Shown one piece after another: positions 9,410 through 18,458 of a stretch of 52,272 nucleotides of DNA (positions within the stretch are counted from its first letter, which is position 1; each line of letters opens with the position of its first letter). This stretch comes from Natrinema versiforme JCM 10478 (GTDB lineage Archaea > Halobacteriota > Halobacteria > Halobacteriales > Natrialbaceae), in contig NZ_AOID01000031.1 of the NCBI RefSeq assembly GCF_000337195.1, positions 1 through 52,272 of the forward strand, written 5' to 3'. A program made the position numbers and the translations under genes. The notes under the pieces were generated by a model. The model saw nothing but the letters and a program-made list of their open reading frames with translations, searched no databases and had not been told where the DNA came from.

Positions 9410-10153
9410 TTAGAGGTCCATCCCGCCGTTGACGTCGATCACTTCCCCCGTCACGTACGACGAATCCTCGCTCGCGAGGAATCGGACCACCGCGGCGATG
9501 TCCTCAACCTCCGCCAACCGCTCGAGCGGGATGCCCGAGACGATCCGTTCGAGCACTGCGTCGGGGACGCTCTCGAGCATGTCGGTGGCGGTAAAGCCGG
9601 GTGCGACGCAGTTGGCCGTCGACCCGCCCTTGGCGAGTTCGAGGGCAATCGTCCGCGTGAAACCGAACATGCCGCTTTTGGCGGCCGCGTAGTTGGCCTG
9701 TCCGAAGTTGCCCTGCTTGCCGACGACGCTCGAGATGTTGATCAGTCGGCCCTCGTCAGCGTTCCAGATGTCGTCGTAGAACAGTTGCGTGCAGTTGAAC
9801 ATGCCGCCGAGGTTGACATCCATCACGCGGTCCCACTCCTCGCGGGACATCTCGGTGAACTGCTTGTCGGCGGTGATGCCGGCGTTGTTCACCAGCACGT
9901 CGCACTGACCGAACGCCTCGTGACAGACCTCGCGCATGTGTTCGACGTCTTCGCGGGTGGACACGTCGGCTTGGGCCGCGACGGCGGAGCCGCCCGCCGA
10001 CTCGATGGCGTCGACGGCCTCGTAGGCGTCCCCCTCGGAGGTCCGGTAGTTGATCACCACGTTCGCCCCCTCTTCGCCGAGGTACTCGGCGATTCCGCGA
10101 CCGATCCCCTTCGCCGAGCCCGTGATTACGCAGGTACGACCATCCATGGACAT
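9410..10153 (-). CDS. phaB: acetoacetyl-CoA reductase / 3-oxoacyl reductase (FabG family)
   Basis: 247 residues, a classical short-chain dehydrogenase. NADP(H) loop TGSAKGIG is at 11-18, NNAG at 89-92, and the catalytic Ser142, Tyr155 and Lys159 lie in ISSVVG and YAAAK. The end reads GEVIDVNGGMDL, as in FabG/PhaB. In this context it should reduce acetoacetyl-CoA (or 3-ketovaleryl-CoA) to the (R)-3-hydroxyacyl-CoA used by PHA synthase. It lies 105 bp downstream of phaC on the same strand, with its own TATA-like box at about 10178-10186, so it can be transcribed separately. A second ATG two codons in (10147) is possible. A fatty-acid type FabG role cannot be excluded from sequence alone. Confidence 0.85.
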   Translation of the reverse strand: MSMDGRTCVITGSAKGIGRGIAEYLGEEGANVVINYRTSEGDAYEAVDAIESAGGSAVAAQADVSTREDVEHMREVCHEAFGQCDVLVNNAGITADKQFTEMSREEWDRVMDVNLGGMFNCTQLFYDDIWNADEGRLINISSVVGKQGNFGQANYAAAKSGMFGFTRTIALELAKGGSTANCVAPGFTATDMLESVPDAVLERIVSGIPLERLAEVEDIAAVVRFLASEDSSYVTGEVIDVNGGMDL

Positions 10154-10177
10154 AGTTCACACATTCTATGGCCGACG

Positions 10178-10186
10178 ATAAATAAC
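10178..10186 (-). promoter_or_regulatory. TATA-like box of phaB
   Basis: The minus strand reads TTATTTATC about 25-33 nt before the phaB ATG at 10153, the spacing expected for a leaderless haloarchaeal transcript. It indicates a promoter inside the pha cluster, between phaC and phaB. Confidence 0.5.
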
Positions 10187-10258
10187 GACCCGTTAGATTC
10201 TATCAAATTCGGGGGATAATAACCCGACTGGCCGTCCCCGAGAGAAAGTGCAGCGGCG

Positions 10259-11836
10259 CTACAGTTCTCGAGCCTGTTCGATCCAGTCCTCGAGCCGACT
10301 AGGTGAGATACCGGTCTCGGCGGCGAGTTCGGCTACGTCGGCCGCGGCGAGTTGGTCGAACGTCTCGATCCCGGCCGCCGTGAGGTCGGCGGCGTAGGCT
10401 TGACCGACGCCGGTCAGGTCCGTGAGATCGTCGGTTTCGGATTCGATTTCGGACGCAGCGTCCTCGCCTGCGACCTCCTCGACGACATCCTCGTCGACGG
10501 CCATCTCGCCGGGTTCTGCGGGTTCCTCCTGAACGTCGTCGTCGCCACGTTCGACGATTTCCGCCTCGGAGCGGTCTTCACCGTGATGCTCGCTCGTCTC
10601 GGCGTCGAGGTCGGTATCGGATCCTGTCTCGACAGCCGTCCCGCCGTCCGCGAGATCCTCGGCACCGGATTCGTCGCCGTCGACGTCCTCGGCGATGGCG
10701 GCGTCCGCGTCCGTGGGTTCGGGCGTCGACGGCTCCGACTCGACCTCGGTTCCGTTCGAGCGCTCCTCGAACCACTCACAGACCTGCGGCCAGAGTTCCT
10801 CGTGGCTCCGCGAGGAGACGGACATCCCGATGTGGCCCGTCGGGAACTCGAGGATCTCGGTGTCGGTCGAGGCGATCGCGTCGTTGAACGGTTTCGAGGC
10901 CTCCGGGGGGATGAGGTGGTCGTACTCGGCGACGATCTGGAGGACGGGCATGTCGATGTTCGTGATATCGACGTGTTCGCCGCCCAGTCGAAGCTCGTTC
11001 TCGTAGAGCTTGTTGTCCTGGTAGATGTCCCCGATGAACTCCTCGTAGGTCTCGCCGGCCATGTCGATCCCCTCATCGAGCCAGCGCTCCATGCGCGCGA
11101 AGTTCTCGACGAAGTCTTCGTCCGCCATGTTGTCGTAGAACCGGACGTACTTCGTCACGTTGTTCGCGACGGGGTCCATCAGCGCGAAGCCGACATCTAA
11201 GAACCCGGCGGGGACGTTGTCGAAGGTCTCGGTGACGGTTTCGGGATCGTAGTAGTCTTCGGCCCCCCAGAGCTCGAGGACGCCGCCGTCGCCTGCAAAG
11301 CAGAGGCCGGCGGCCATTAGCGCGAGGTTCTCGACCTTTTCGGGGTACAGCGAGGCGTACATGGCCGACTTCGTGCCGCCCATGCAGTAGCCGAGGATGT
11401 TGATCGAGTCCCGTCCGGAGCGCTCGCGAACCTCGTCGACGCAGTTGTCGATGTACCGGTTGACGTAGTCGTCGAGCGAGAGCGAGCGGTCCAGTTTGGA
11501 CGGCTCGCCCCAGTCGATCAGGTAGACGTCGAAGCCGGCCTCGAGTAGCGTCTGGACGACCGAGCGGTCGGGCTGGAGATCGAGGATGTAGGGCTTGTTG
11601 ATCAGCGCGTAGACGACGAGGATGGGGATGTCGTGTTGCTCCTCGGTCATCGGCTCGTAGTGGAGGAGCCGGAGTTTGTTCTCCTCGTAGACGACCTCGC
11701 TCGGCGTCTGTCCGACTTCGATGTTCTCGACGGTTTCGGTGCGCTCGGGTGCGACCCGGGACTTTTCGGCCAGGTCAGCGGTCGCCTCCCAGGCCTGCCG
11801 TTGCATGTTCAGTGCGGTTGCGAAGGGGTTGTTCAT
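10259..11836 (-). CDS. phaC: polyhydroxyalkanoate synthase, class III-like subunit PhaC, with C-terminal extension
   Basis: 525 residues. An alpha/beta-hydrolase fold carries the synthase lipase-like box GYCMGG with nucleophile Cys151, Asp306 in VAEYDHLIP and His335 in FPTGHIG. It polymerises (R)-3-hydroxyacyl-CoA into PHA on the granule surface, as a complex with PhaE. The catalytic part ends near residue 360. About 110 residues of acidic low-complexity linker follow, then [20 protein letters not shown] and the rest of a helix-hairpin-helix-like module (about 473-525). Haloarchaeal PhaC proteins are known to be longer than bacterial class III enzymes at the C-terminus. Its start overlaps the phaE stop by four bases. 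Confidence 0.95.
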   Translation of the reverse strand: MNNPFATALNMQRQAWEATADLAEKSRVAPERTETVENIEVGQTPSEVVYEENKLRLLHYEPMTEEQHDIPILVVYALINKPYILDLQPDRSVVQTLLEAGFDVYLIDWGEPSKLDRSLSLDDYVNRYIDNCVDEVRERSGRDSINILGYCMGGTKSAMYASLYPEKVENLALMAAGLCFAGDGGVLELWGAEDYYDPETVTETFDNVPAGFLDVGFALMDPVANNVTKYVRFYDNMADEDFVENFARMERWLDEGIDMAGETYEEFIGDIYQDNKLYENELRLGGEHVDITNIDMPVLQIVAEYDHLIPPEASKPFNDAIASTDTEILEFPTGHIGMSVSSRSHEELWPQVCEWFEERSNGTEVESEPSTPEPTDADAAIAEDVDGDESGAEDLADGGTAVETGSDTDLDAETSEHHGEDRSEAEIVERGDDDVQEEPAEPGEMAVDEDVVEEVAGEDAASEIESETDDLTDLTGVGQAYAADLTAAGIETFDQLAAADVAELAAETGISPSRLEDWIEQAREL

Positions 11837-12381
11837 TGCTCGTCTTCTAAATGCTCGAGGACGCGGTCGAGTTTCTGCTCGACGGCGTGCTGGCGGCGCT
11901 CGAGTTCGACGAGGCGGTCACCGATCTCGACCACGTCGTCCTCGGTCGCGAAACCGAGCGTTCGCAGCGTTTCCTGGGCCGCTTCGTCGGCCTGCTGTTG
12001 GAGTTCGAGCACGTCGCCGACCGTCTCGCCGGTCATTTTGGCGAAGGCGGTCGTCGACATGACGTCTTTGAACGCGTCGTTTGCGGTGTTGAGCCAGATG
12101 TCGCGGAACTCTTCGATATCGACATCTTCGCCCTCGAGTTGGTCGTTCATCCGGTCGACCATCTGCTGGGAGGCGTTCATCCACGTCTCGTAGGCGCGGG
12201 CGTAGCCCTCGACGCCGTCGGAGAGTTCGTTCTCTTCGGTGACCTCGCCGACCGTCTCCGACCAGCTTTCGACGAACTGCGCCTGGGCCTCCATGTTGTC
12301 TTCGAGGGCCTCGAGAAATTGCTCGTTCCACTGTTCGGCGAACGCGTTCCAGTCTTGCATGGAGGGTTGTGAGTCTGACAT
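11833..12381 (-). CDS. phaE: PHA synthase subunit PhaE
   Basis: 182 residues, mostly helical and acidic. A start rich in aromatic residues ([17 protein letters not shown]) leads to a long amphipathic region and a C-terminal coiled coil ([27 protein letters not shown], quoted in part). Position directly before phaC with a four-base overlap, size and helical nature match the short haloarchaeal PhaE, which has little similarity to bacterial PhaE. It is required with PhaC for synthase activity in Haloferax and Haloarcula. It lies 42 bp downstream of phaP. Confidence 0.9.
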   Translation of the reverse strand: MSDSQPSMQDWNAFAEQWNEQFLEALEDNMEAQAQFVESWSETVGEVTEENELSDGVEGYARAYETWMNASQQMVDRMNDQLEGEDVDIEEFRDIWLNTANDAFKDVMSTTAFAKMTGETVGDVLELQQQADEAAQETLRTLGFATEDDVVEIGDRLVELERRQHAVEQKLDRVLEHLEDEQ

Positions 12382-12423
12382 GGGTGAAAATTGACGGTGT
12401 ACTGTAAAAAGCGGTTCCCCGAG

Positions 12424-12909
12424 TTATGCCGAGGCGTCGAACTCTTCGGCGGCCTCTTCGACGTTTTCGGCGACGGCGCTGACGTTCTCCTCGACCTGCT
12501 CGTGGGCCTCGAGTGCTGCATCGAAGGAGGTATCGACGACCTCGGAGTAGCTCGCTGCGAACTCCTCGTAGGCGACTTCGGACTCCTCGAGGGCCTCGAG
12601 GTAGGCGTCGATCGACTGGGACTGGGCCTCGGTGGCCGACTCGAAGCTCTCGTCGACGAGTTCGCGGAGTTCGCCGAAATCGGCGGCCTCCTCGGGCAGC
12701 GAGGCCTCGAGGGCGTCGAAGTAGGCGTGGACCGCGCCCTTGGTCAGCTCGGCGTTGGATTCGGCGATCGAACTCGAGGTCTCGATCGCGTCGGCGAAGG
12801 CGTTGATCGAGGTCTGCTGGGCCTCGAGGGCGTCGTGGGTCAGGGATTGGCTCTGTTCGAGTGCGGTGCGCTGTGCGTCGAAGACTGCGGTGAATGGGTT
12901 TTGGGTCAT
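12424..12909 (-). CDS. phaP: phasin, PHA granule-associated protein PhaP
   Basis: 161 residues from ATG 12909; an open frame reaches further upstream but overlaps phaR. The protein starts MTQNPFTAVFDAQRTALEQS and is a nearly continuous run of alanine- and glutamate-rich amphipathic helix without cysteine or catalytic motifs, as expected for a phasin that coats PHA granules and limits their size. The start lies 8 bp after the phaR stop, so the two are co-transcribed. Haloarchaeal phasins are of this size. The assignment rests mainly on composition and on the phaR-phaP-phaE-phaC order. Confidence 0.9.
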   Translation of the reverse strand: MTQNPFTAVFDAQRTALEQSQSLTHDALEAQQTSINAFADAIETSSSIAESNAELTKGAVHAYFDALEASLPEEAADFGELRELVDESFESATEAQSQSIDAYLEALEESEVAYEEFAASYSEVVDTSFDAALEAHEQVEENVSAVAENVEEAAEEFDASA

Positions 12910-12917
12910 GGTTGTAA

Positions 12918-13232
12918 TTACTCCTCTCGGTCGCGTTTGACGGGGACGACGATCGTCTGGACGATATCTCCCTCTTCGATGTCGAGGGCCTCCCGTTCGG
13001 GGCCGGGAATGCTGATCCGACCGCCGCTTTGGACGCGGGCTTTGAACGTGGCCGTGCCCATGTTCATCGGCCCGAAGGCCGACGTGTCCTCGAGCGGGTT
13101 CGCCGACGTGGCCTGCAGCAACTGTTTCATCATCTCCTGCTGGGATTCGGCGACCTGCTCGCCGGCTTCCTGCATCTGCTCGGTAAACATCGCAGGCGGG
13201 AACCACGGCGATCGGTCGGAGTCGTCCGTCAT
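12918..13232 (-). CDS. phaR: AbrB-like regulator of PHA granule genes (PhaR)
   Basis: 104 residues. The N-terminal half is helical and Gln/Met-rich (MFTEQMQEAGEQVAESQQEM), suited to granule or PHA contact. The C-terminal half is a SpoVT/AbrB swapped-hairpin DNA-binding domain, FKARVQSGGRISIPGPERE followed by LDIEEGDIVQ. In Haloferax mediterranei the AbrB-type PhaR both regulates phaRP and binds granules; this is the same gene at the same place. It heads the phaR-phaP-phaE-phaC operon. A TATA-like box lies about 26 nt before ATG 13232 and a palindrome lies just behind it. Confidence 0.88.
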   Translation of the reverse strand: MTDDSDRSPWFPPAMFTEQMQEAGEQVAESQQEMMKQLLQATSANPLEDTSAFGPMNMGTATFKARVQSGGRISIPGPEREALDIEEGDIVQTIVVPVKRDREE

Positions 13233-13274
13233 CGACAGAACATTGGATCGCCGACGTGATAAGCCTTTCCACTA

Positions 13275-13303
13275 GATACCATTGAATGGTACAAGATGGT
13301 ATC
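13275..13303 (-). promoter_or_regulatory. palindromic operator candidate upstream of phaR
   Basis: TACCATT (13277-13283), one base, then AATGGTA (13285-13291) form a perfect 15-nt inverted repeat. A third half-site, ATGGTATC (13296-13303), pairs with GATACCAT (13275-13282). On the minus strand these sites lie directly upstream of the TATA-like TTATC at 13258-13263, about 45-70 nt before the phaR ATG. Such a place fits binding by a dimeric regulator, most simply PhaR itself; which protein binds is inference. Confidence 0.5.
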
Positions 13304-13497
13304 ACGGGGAGTGGCCCGTCGACTGACGGAGCCGATGACCGTCAGGATCGGCTAGACCCGGCTCGAACGAGACGCGATGTGAGACAGAATCTGGCGATAA
13401 GCGCCGTTCCAAGAGCCTATTACCGGTATTTCGAGACGGTAAAACCCGGTTGTGACAGCCAAAGAAGTAATGTACACCCCACTCTTACCGCCCGTAG

Positions 13498-14136
13498 ATG
13501 CCATACCAGAACGCCGGCGAAGACAACCTGACCGCCATGACCGACGCGTGGTCGGCGATGACGCGCGGGTTTCTTCGAACTGCGACCGCGGCGAATCGTG
13601 CGGCCGTCTCCGCAATGGTCCCCTCCACCGACAGCAAGGACGACGCGGAGGCCGACAGAGTCACGCCGTCGATCCCGTCGGTCGACTACTCCGACCTCGA
13701 CTGGCAGTTCGACCGGACCGTCGACGACCCGGACCACATCAGCGTCGGCGACACCGTCACCTTCGAGAAGAGCCTGACCGACGAGGACGTCCGGGCCTTC
13801 GCCGCCGTCAGCGGCGACACGAACCGACTCCACCTCGACGAAGAGTTCGCGGCCGATACCCGCTTCGGCGAGCGAATCGTCCACGGCACGCTCGTCTCCG
13901 GACTCATCAGCGCCGCCCTCGCTCGGCTCCCCGGCCTCACTATCTACCTCTCGCAAGACCTCGAGTTCAGCGGTCCCGTCGGCGTCGGCGATCGGGTGTC
14001 CGCCCGCGTCGAGATCGTCGAGGACCTCGGCAACGACCAGTACCGACTGGAGACGGTCGTCCGCGACGAGGACGACGACGCGACCGTGATCGACGGCGAG
14101 GCCGTCGTCCTGATCGACGACCTGCCGGCCGAATAG
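13498..14136 (+). CDS. phaJ: MaoC-like (R)-specific enoyl-CoA hydratase
   Basis: 212 residues. After about 75 residues of N-terminal sequence, which may contact granules or other Pha proteins (AWSAMTRGFLRTATAANRA), comes a hot-dog MaoC domain. It has FAAVSGDTNRLHLDEEFAA and RFGERIVHGTLVSGLIS, which carry the Asp and His of the (R)-hydratase site (motif D-x(4)-H). It should hydrate trans-2-enoyl-CoA to (R)-3-hydroxyacyl-CoA and so feed fatty-acid carbon into PHA. It is divergent from phaR, 265 bp away. Ordinary MaoC proteins are about 140-160 residues; the extra N-terminus is seen in haloarchaeal relatives next to pha genes. Confidence 0.85.
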   Translation: MPYQNAGEDNLTAMTDAWSAMTRGFLRTATAANRAAVSAMVPSTDSKDDAEADRVTPSIPSVDYSDLDWQFDRTVDDPDHISVGDTVTFEKSLTDEDVRAFAAVSGDTNRLHLDEEFAADTRFGERIVHGTLVSGLISAALARLPGLTIYLSQDLEFSGPVGVGDRVSARVEIVEDLGNDQYRLETVVRDEDDDATVIDGEAVVLIDDLPAE

Positions 14137-14219
14137 CCGGTTTCGGCGGCTCGAGACCGCGTTGGGGCCGAGCAAGCCGTTGCAACGTTGCTAAGTAGCT
14201 GCTCGCGGAACGGGCGGAC

Positions 14220-15647
14220 ATGACTCTCTTTGGAACCGCGGGAATCCGCGGTCCGGTCGATGAGGTATCGCCGTCACTGGCGCTTTCGATCGGCCGCGCC
14301 GCCGGCGAGCCCGGCGAAACGTTCGTCGTCGGCCGCGACGGTCGGGAAACGGGACCGGCGCTCGCGGCGGCGATGGAAGCCGGCCTCGAGAGCGCCGGTG
14401 CGGACGTCCGCCGCGTCGGGGAGGTGCCGACGCCCGCACTCGCTTTTGCCTCGCAGGGGCGTCGCGGCGTGATGCTCACCGCGAGCCACAACCCGCCAGA
14501 GGACAACGGAATCAAGCTTTTCGTCGACGGCGTCGAGTACGATAGCGACGCCGAACAGACGATCGACGACCGCGTCGCGAGCGACGACTCCCGACTCGCC
14601 CGCTGGGACGAGTGGGGCGAGTCCGAGCGGCTCGCAGTGCTCGATCGCTACCGCTCGGCCGTCGAAACCTACGTGCGCGAGCAGTTCGGTGCTCGGTCGC
14701 GGGACGACGACGCTCTGGCCGACCCCCTCGCGGGGCTTCGGATCGCCGTCGACTGCGGGAACGGCGTCGGCGCGCTCGCGACGCCGCAGGTTCTCGAGCG
14801 CCTCGGGGCCGAAGTCGTCGCGATCAACGCCTCGGTCGATGGCCACTTCCACGGCCGGGAGAGCAAACCGACCCCGGAGACGCTCTCGGAGTTCACCGAG
14901 TTCCTTGCCGGGGGGAGCGAGGCCCGACGCGGCCGGGACGGGGCGAGCGGCGATTTCGACCTCGGGCTGGCACACGACGGCGACGCCGACCGGCTCGTCG
15001 TCCTCGGTCCCGACGGCGACGTGATCCACGAGGACACCGTCCTCGCCGTCGTCGCGGCCCGCTACGCGGCCGACAGTGATGCCGACGATCCCGTCGTCGT
15101 CACCACGCCGAACGCCTCCGCGCGCATCGACGAGCGGGTCCGGGTGGCCGGCGGCCGGGTCGAACGGGTCCGACTGGGGTCGCTTCACGAGGGGATCGCC
15201 CGGGAGCGCGCTCGCGGGAGCGACGACACCGAGATCGTCTTCGCCGCCGAGCCGTGGAAACACATCCACACCGCTTTCGGCGGCTGGATCGACGGCGTCG
15301 CCAGCGCCGCGGTCGTCGCTGCGCTCGTCGCCGAGGCCGGCAACACCGAGTCGCTTCGGGAGCCGGTCACCGAACGCCCCTACCGGAAGGTCAGCGTCGA
15401 GTGTCCGGACCCGGCCAAATCCGATGTCATGGCCGCCCTCGAGGGCGACCTCCCCGAGGCGTTCCCGGACGCGACCGTCGACACGGACTACGGCGTCCGC
15501 CTCGAGTTCGCGGACGCCTCGTGGCTGCTGGTCCGCCCCAGCGGCACCGAACCCTACGTGCGCCTCTACGCGGAGAGCGACACCGTCGACGAACTCGTCG
15601 CCGAGGCTCGAGCAGTCATCGAGACGGCAGTCAGCGAAACCGCGTAA
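14220..15647 (+). CDS. phosphohexomutase family enzyme (PGM/PMM/GlmM); possible phosphopentomutase
   Basis: 475 residues with all four domains of the alpha-D-phosphohexomutase family. The phosphoserine loop TASHNP is at 87-92 (Ser89), the metal loop DGDADR lies in the second third, the sugar-binding loop reads AEPWKHIH rather than the usual GEESGH, and the phosphate loop is RPSGTEP. The altered sugar loop means the substrate differs from bacterial PGM/PMM. Archaeal phosphopentomutases belong to this family, and the neighbours are nucleoside import and phosphorolysis genes, so conversion of ribose-1-phosphate and ribose-5-phosphate is a reasonable alternative to glucosamine or mannose phosphates. 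A 10-nt palindrome GCAACGTTGC lies at 14182-14191. Confidence 0.85.
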   Translation: MTLFGTAGIRGPVDEVSPSLALSIGRAAGEPGETFVVGRDGRETGPALAAAMEAGLESAGADVRRVGEVPTPALAFASQGRRGVMLTASHNPPEDNGIKLFVDGVEYDSDAEQTIDDRVASDDSRLARWDEWGESERLAVLDRYRSAVETYVREQFGARSRDDDALADPLAGLRIAVDCGNGVGALATPQVLERLGAEVVAINASVDGHFHGRESKPTPETLSEFTEFLAGGSEARRGRDGASGDFDLGLAHDGDADRLVVLGPDGDVIHEDTVLAVVAARYAADSDADDPVVVTTPNASARIDERVRVAGGRVERVRLGSLHEGIARERARGSDDTEIVFAAEPWKHIHTAFGGWIDGVASAAVVAALVAEAGNTESLREPVTERPYRKVSVECPDPAKSDVMAALEGDLPEAFPDATVDTDYGVRLEFADASWLLVRPSGTEPYVRLYAESDTVDELVAEARAVIETAVSETA

Positions 15648-15723
15648 GCTGGCCCCAGCAGTTATCACCGACAGATCACAGTGAATAGTTGACAGCCGGG
15701 CACTCTAATTTCGAAGTTTCGAC

Positions 15724-15731
15724 GGGTATAT
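15724..15731 (+). promoter_or_regulatory. TATA box of the BMP-type importer operon
   Basis: GGTATATA ends 26 nt before ATG 15758. This supports a leaderless start at 15758 instead of the in-frame ATG at 15689, and marks the promoter of the four-gene importer operon. Confidence 0.6.
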
Positions 15732-15757
15732 ACCGACCGTCTACGCTATTTCGGCTC

Positions 15758-16810
15758 ATGGTACAGAATCGACGACGGTTTCTCGAGGGCGCGAGTGCGG
15801 TCGGGCTCGCCGGTATCGCCGGCTGCGTCGGCGGGTTCGGCGACGAAGGCGACGCGGCGTATCAGGTCGGGATGGTGTACGCGACCGGCGGCACTGGCGA
15901 CGACTCGTTCAACGACATGGCACAGCAGGGAGCCAGAGACGCACGCGACGAGTTCGACCTGTCGTTCGACGAAACGGAACCGGACAACGAAGGCCAGTTC
16001 GAGGGCGCACAGCGGGACTTCGCCGAGTCCGGCGACTACGATCTGATCAACTGTATCGGCTACGCTCAAGCGGGTGCGCTCTCGGAGAACGCCCCCGACT
16101 ATCCGGACCAGAACTTCATCATCGTCGACGAGGTCGTCGAGGAAGACAACGTCCGGAGCTACACCTTCGGCGAGCCCGAAGGCTCGTTCCAAGTCGGTCA
16201 CCTGGCCGGCCTGCTAACCGATCGCGAGTTCGCCGCCGGTGCCGGTGAGACGAACCCCGACGCCAGCACGGTCGGCTTCGTCGGCGGCACCGAAACGCCG
16301 CTGATCCAGTCGTTCGAGGCCGGCTTCCGGGCCGGCGTCGAGTACGCGAACGACGACGCCGAAGTCGTCTCCTCGTACGTCGGCGACTTCAACGACACGG
16401 GCCAGGGACAGTCGACCGCCCGATCGATGTACCAGAACAACGACGCGGACATCGTCTTCCACGCGGCCGGTCGAACCGGTATCGGCGTCTTCCAGGCGGC
16501 CCAAGACGAGGGTCGGTTCGCGCTCGGCGTCGACGACGACCAGTCGCTCTCCAACGAGAGCTTCGCCGACGTTATCCTCGCGAGCATGGTCAAGCGCGTC
16601 GACAGCGCCGTCTACAACGCCATCGAATCCGTCGTCAACGGCAACTTCGAGGGCGGCGAGTCCGAAACCCTCGGCCTCGAGGAAGACGGCGTCGGTGCCG
16701 TCTACGGTGACCAACTCGGCGACGAGATCCCACAGGAGATCAAAGACCAGCTCGAGGAGTCCCGGCAAGCAATTATCGACGGCGAGATTTCCGTCCCAAG
16801 CGAACTGTAA
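15758..16810 (+). CDS. BMP/PnrA-family nucleoside-binding lipoprotein
   Basis: 350 residues from ATG 15758, where a TATA box at the leaderless distance and the signal peptide agree. The N-terminus MVQNRRRFLEGASAVGLAGIAGC is a Tat-like signal with a lipobox Cys (LAGIAGC), so the protein is exported folded and anchored in the membrane. The mature part is a periplasmic-binding fold of the Bmp/Med type: GMVYATGGTGDDSFND, then NCIGYAQAG, GFVGGTETPL, HAAGRTGIGVFQAA and SMVKRVDSAVYNAI. This family binds purine or pyrimidine nucleosides (PnrA, BmpA). It is followed by the matching ATPase and permeases with tight spacing. Confidence 0.92.
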   Translation: MVQNRRRFLEGASAVGLAGIAGCVGGFGDEGDAAYQVGMVYATGGTGDDSFNDMAQQGARDARDEFDLSFDETEPDNEGQFEGAQRDFAESGDYDLINCIGYAQAGALSENAPDYPDQNFIIVDEVVEEDNVRSYTFGEPEGSFQVGHLAGLLTDREFAAGAGETNPDASTVGFVGGTETPLIQSFEAGFRAGVEYANDDAEVVSSYVGDFNDTGQGQSTARSMYQNNDADIVFHAAGRTGIGVFQAAQDEGRFALGVDDDQSLSNESFADVILASMVKRVDSAVYNAIESVVNGNFEGGESETLGLEEDGVGAVYGDQLGDEIPQEIKDQLEESRQAIIDGEISVPSEL

Positions 16811-16814
16811 CCGC

Positions 16815-18458
16815 ATGACTGAGTCGGACGTGGAAACGACTGACGGGACGAGATCGACCGAAGGGGTGGGGCGGGACGCTGCTGGTCTCTCAGAGACGGG
16901 GAGTGACCTCGCTGTCCATCTCGACGGTATCACCAAGCGGTTTCCAGGTGTCGTGGCGAACGACGACGTGGACCTCCGGGTCGAACGGGGGACCGTCCAC
17001 GCGCTGCTCGGCGAGAACGGGGCCGGCAAGACGACGTTGATGAACGTCCTCTACGGGCTCTACGAACCCGAGGCTGGACGGGTCGTCGTCGACGGCGAGG
17101 AACGCGCGTTCGACTCGCCCCGGGACGCCATCGACGCCGGTATCGGGATGATCCACCAGCACTTCATGCTGGTCGATCCCATGACGATCGCCGAGAACAT
17201 CGCCCTGGGGAACGAACCGACGAAGTGGTTCGGGATGGCGATCGATCGCGACCGTATCCGCAGCGAGATCCGCGACCTCTGTGATCGATACGGGTTCAAT
17301 GTCGATCCGAACGCCGTCGTCGAAGATGCAAGCGTCGGCGTCCAACAACGCGTCGAGATTCTCAAGGCGCTGTTTCGCGGTGCGGACGTCCTCATTCTCG
17401 ACGAGCCGACCGCCGTCCTCACACCCCAAGAGGTCGAAGGTCTCTACGACGTTCTCGAGGAACTCACGGACCAGGGGAAGACGATCATCTTCATCACGCA
17501 CAAACTCGAGGAGGCGACCCACGCCGCCGACGCAATCACCGTCCTCCGGGACGGGGAATCCGTCGGAACGGTCGACCCCGGGCAGACGAATCGGGAAGCC
17601 CTGGCCGAGCGCATGGTGGGCCGTGAAGTCATCCTCGAGGCGGAATCGGAGCCGGTCGAGACGGGCGAGGCCGTCCTCTCGACGCGAGACGTCACCGTCG
17701 AGGACGCCCGCGGCATCGAGGCGGTCTCCGGGATCGACCTCGACGTGCACGCGGGCGAGGTACTCGGCATCGCCGGCGTCGACGGCAACGGACAGAGCGA
17801 ACTGATCGAGGCGATCACCGGTCTCAGAACCCCCGACGAGGGGACGATCACCTACGACGGAACGGACATCACGGCGTGGTCCCGTCGCCGCCGAATCGAG
17901 AACGGGATGGCCTACATCCCGGAGGACCGCCAGGAAAACGGGCTCGTGATGCCGTTCGACCTCGTCGAAAACGGCCTCCTCGGGAGCCAGCGATCGCCGC
18001 AGTTCGCGGCCGGCGGCCGCATCGACTGGGACGGCGTCCGCGACCACACCGAGGACATCATCGAGACCTACGACGTCCGACCGCCGGACGCCAACGCGGC
18101 GGCGCAGTCGTTCTCCGGGGGCAACCAGCAGAAGTTCATCGTCGGCCGCGAGTTCGAACGCGATCCCTCGCTCGTCGTCGCGACCCATCCGACCCGCGGG
18201 GTCGACATCGGGTCGACCGAGTTCATCCACGACCGCCTGCTCGAGCTTCGGCGCGAGGGGGTCGCGGTCCTCCTCGTCTCCTCGAACCTCGACGAAATCC
18301 GGTCGCTGTCGGACCGGTTGGCGGTCATCTACGAGGGCGAGTTCATCGACGTCACCGACCCCGACGACATCACCGAAGAGGACCTCGGGCTCCGCATGGC
18401 CGGCCAACGGCCGGACGAGGAGACCCACGACGGCCCCGACACGGGTGAGTCGCAGTGA
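16815..18458 (+). CDS. ABC transporter ATPase, tandem nucleotide-binding domains (nucleoside importer)
   Basis: 547 residues from ATG 16815, four bases after the lipoprotein stop. The first ATPase domain has Walker A LGENGAGKTT, IHQHFMLV and Walker B VLILDEPTAVL. The second has the relaxed Walker A (GVDGNGQSEL), YIPEDRQENGL and signature FSGGNQQK, the arrangement typical of sugar and nucleoside importers with one double ATPase (YufO/RbsA type). The first 30 or so residues are an acidic extra. It overlaps the next permease by four bases (GTGA). It powers uptake by the neighbouring BMP-type system. Confidence 0.95.
   Translation: MTESDVETTDGTRSTEGVGRDAAGLSETGSDLAVHLDGITKRFPGVVANDDVDLRVERGTVHALLGENGAGKTTLMNVLYGLYEPEAGRVVVDGEERAFDSPRDAIDAGIGMIHQHFMLVDPMTIAENIALGNEPTKWFGMAIDRDRIRSEIRDLCDRYGFNVDPNAVVEDASVGVQQRVEILKALFRGADVLILDEPTAVLTPQEVEGLYDVLEELTDQGKTIIFITHKLEEATHAADAITVLRDGESVGTVDPGQTNREALAERMVGREVILEAESEPVETGEAVLSTRDVTVEDARGIEAVSGIDLDVHAGEVLGIAGVDGNGQSELIEAITGLRTPDEGTITYDGTDITAWSRRRRIENGMAYIPEDRQENGLVMPFDLVENGLLGSQRSPQFAAGGRIDWDGVRDHTEDIIETYDVRPPDANAAAQSFSGGNQQKFIVGREFERDPSLVVATHPTRGVDIGSTEFIHDRLLELRREGVAVLLVSSNLDEIRSLSDRLAVIYEGEFIDVTDPDDITEEDLGLRMAGQRPDEETHDGPDTGESQ

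Noticed and set aside
12910-13305. Extending phaP to an upstream start at 13305
   Set aside because: That frame runs through phaR, which is intact in another frame, and the first 132 residues are not phasin-like.
14274-18428. Long antisense frames at 14274-15668 and 16890-18428
   Set aside because: Opposite to the phosphohexomutase and the double ATPase, which have complete motif sets; the antisense products show no domain.
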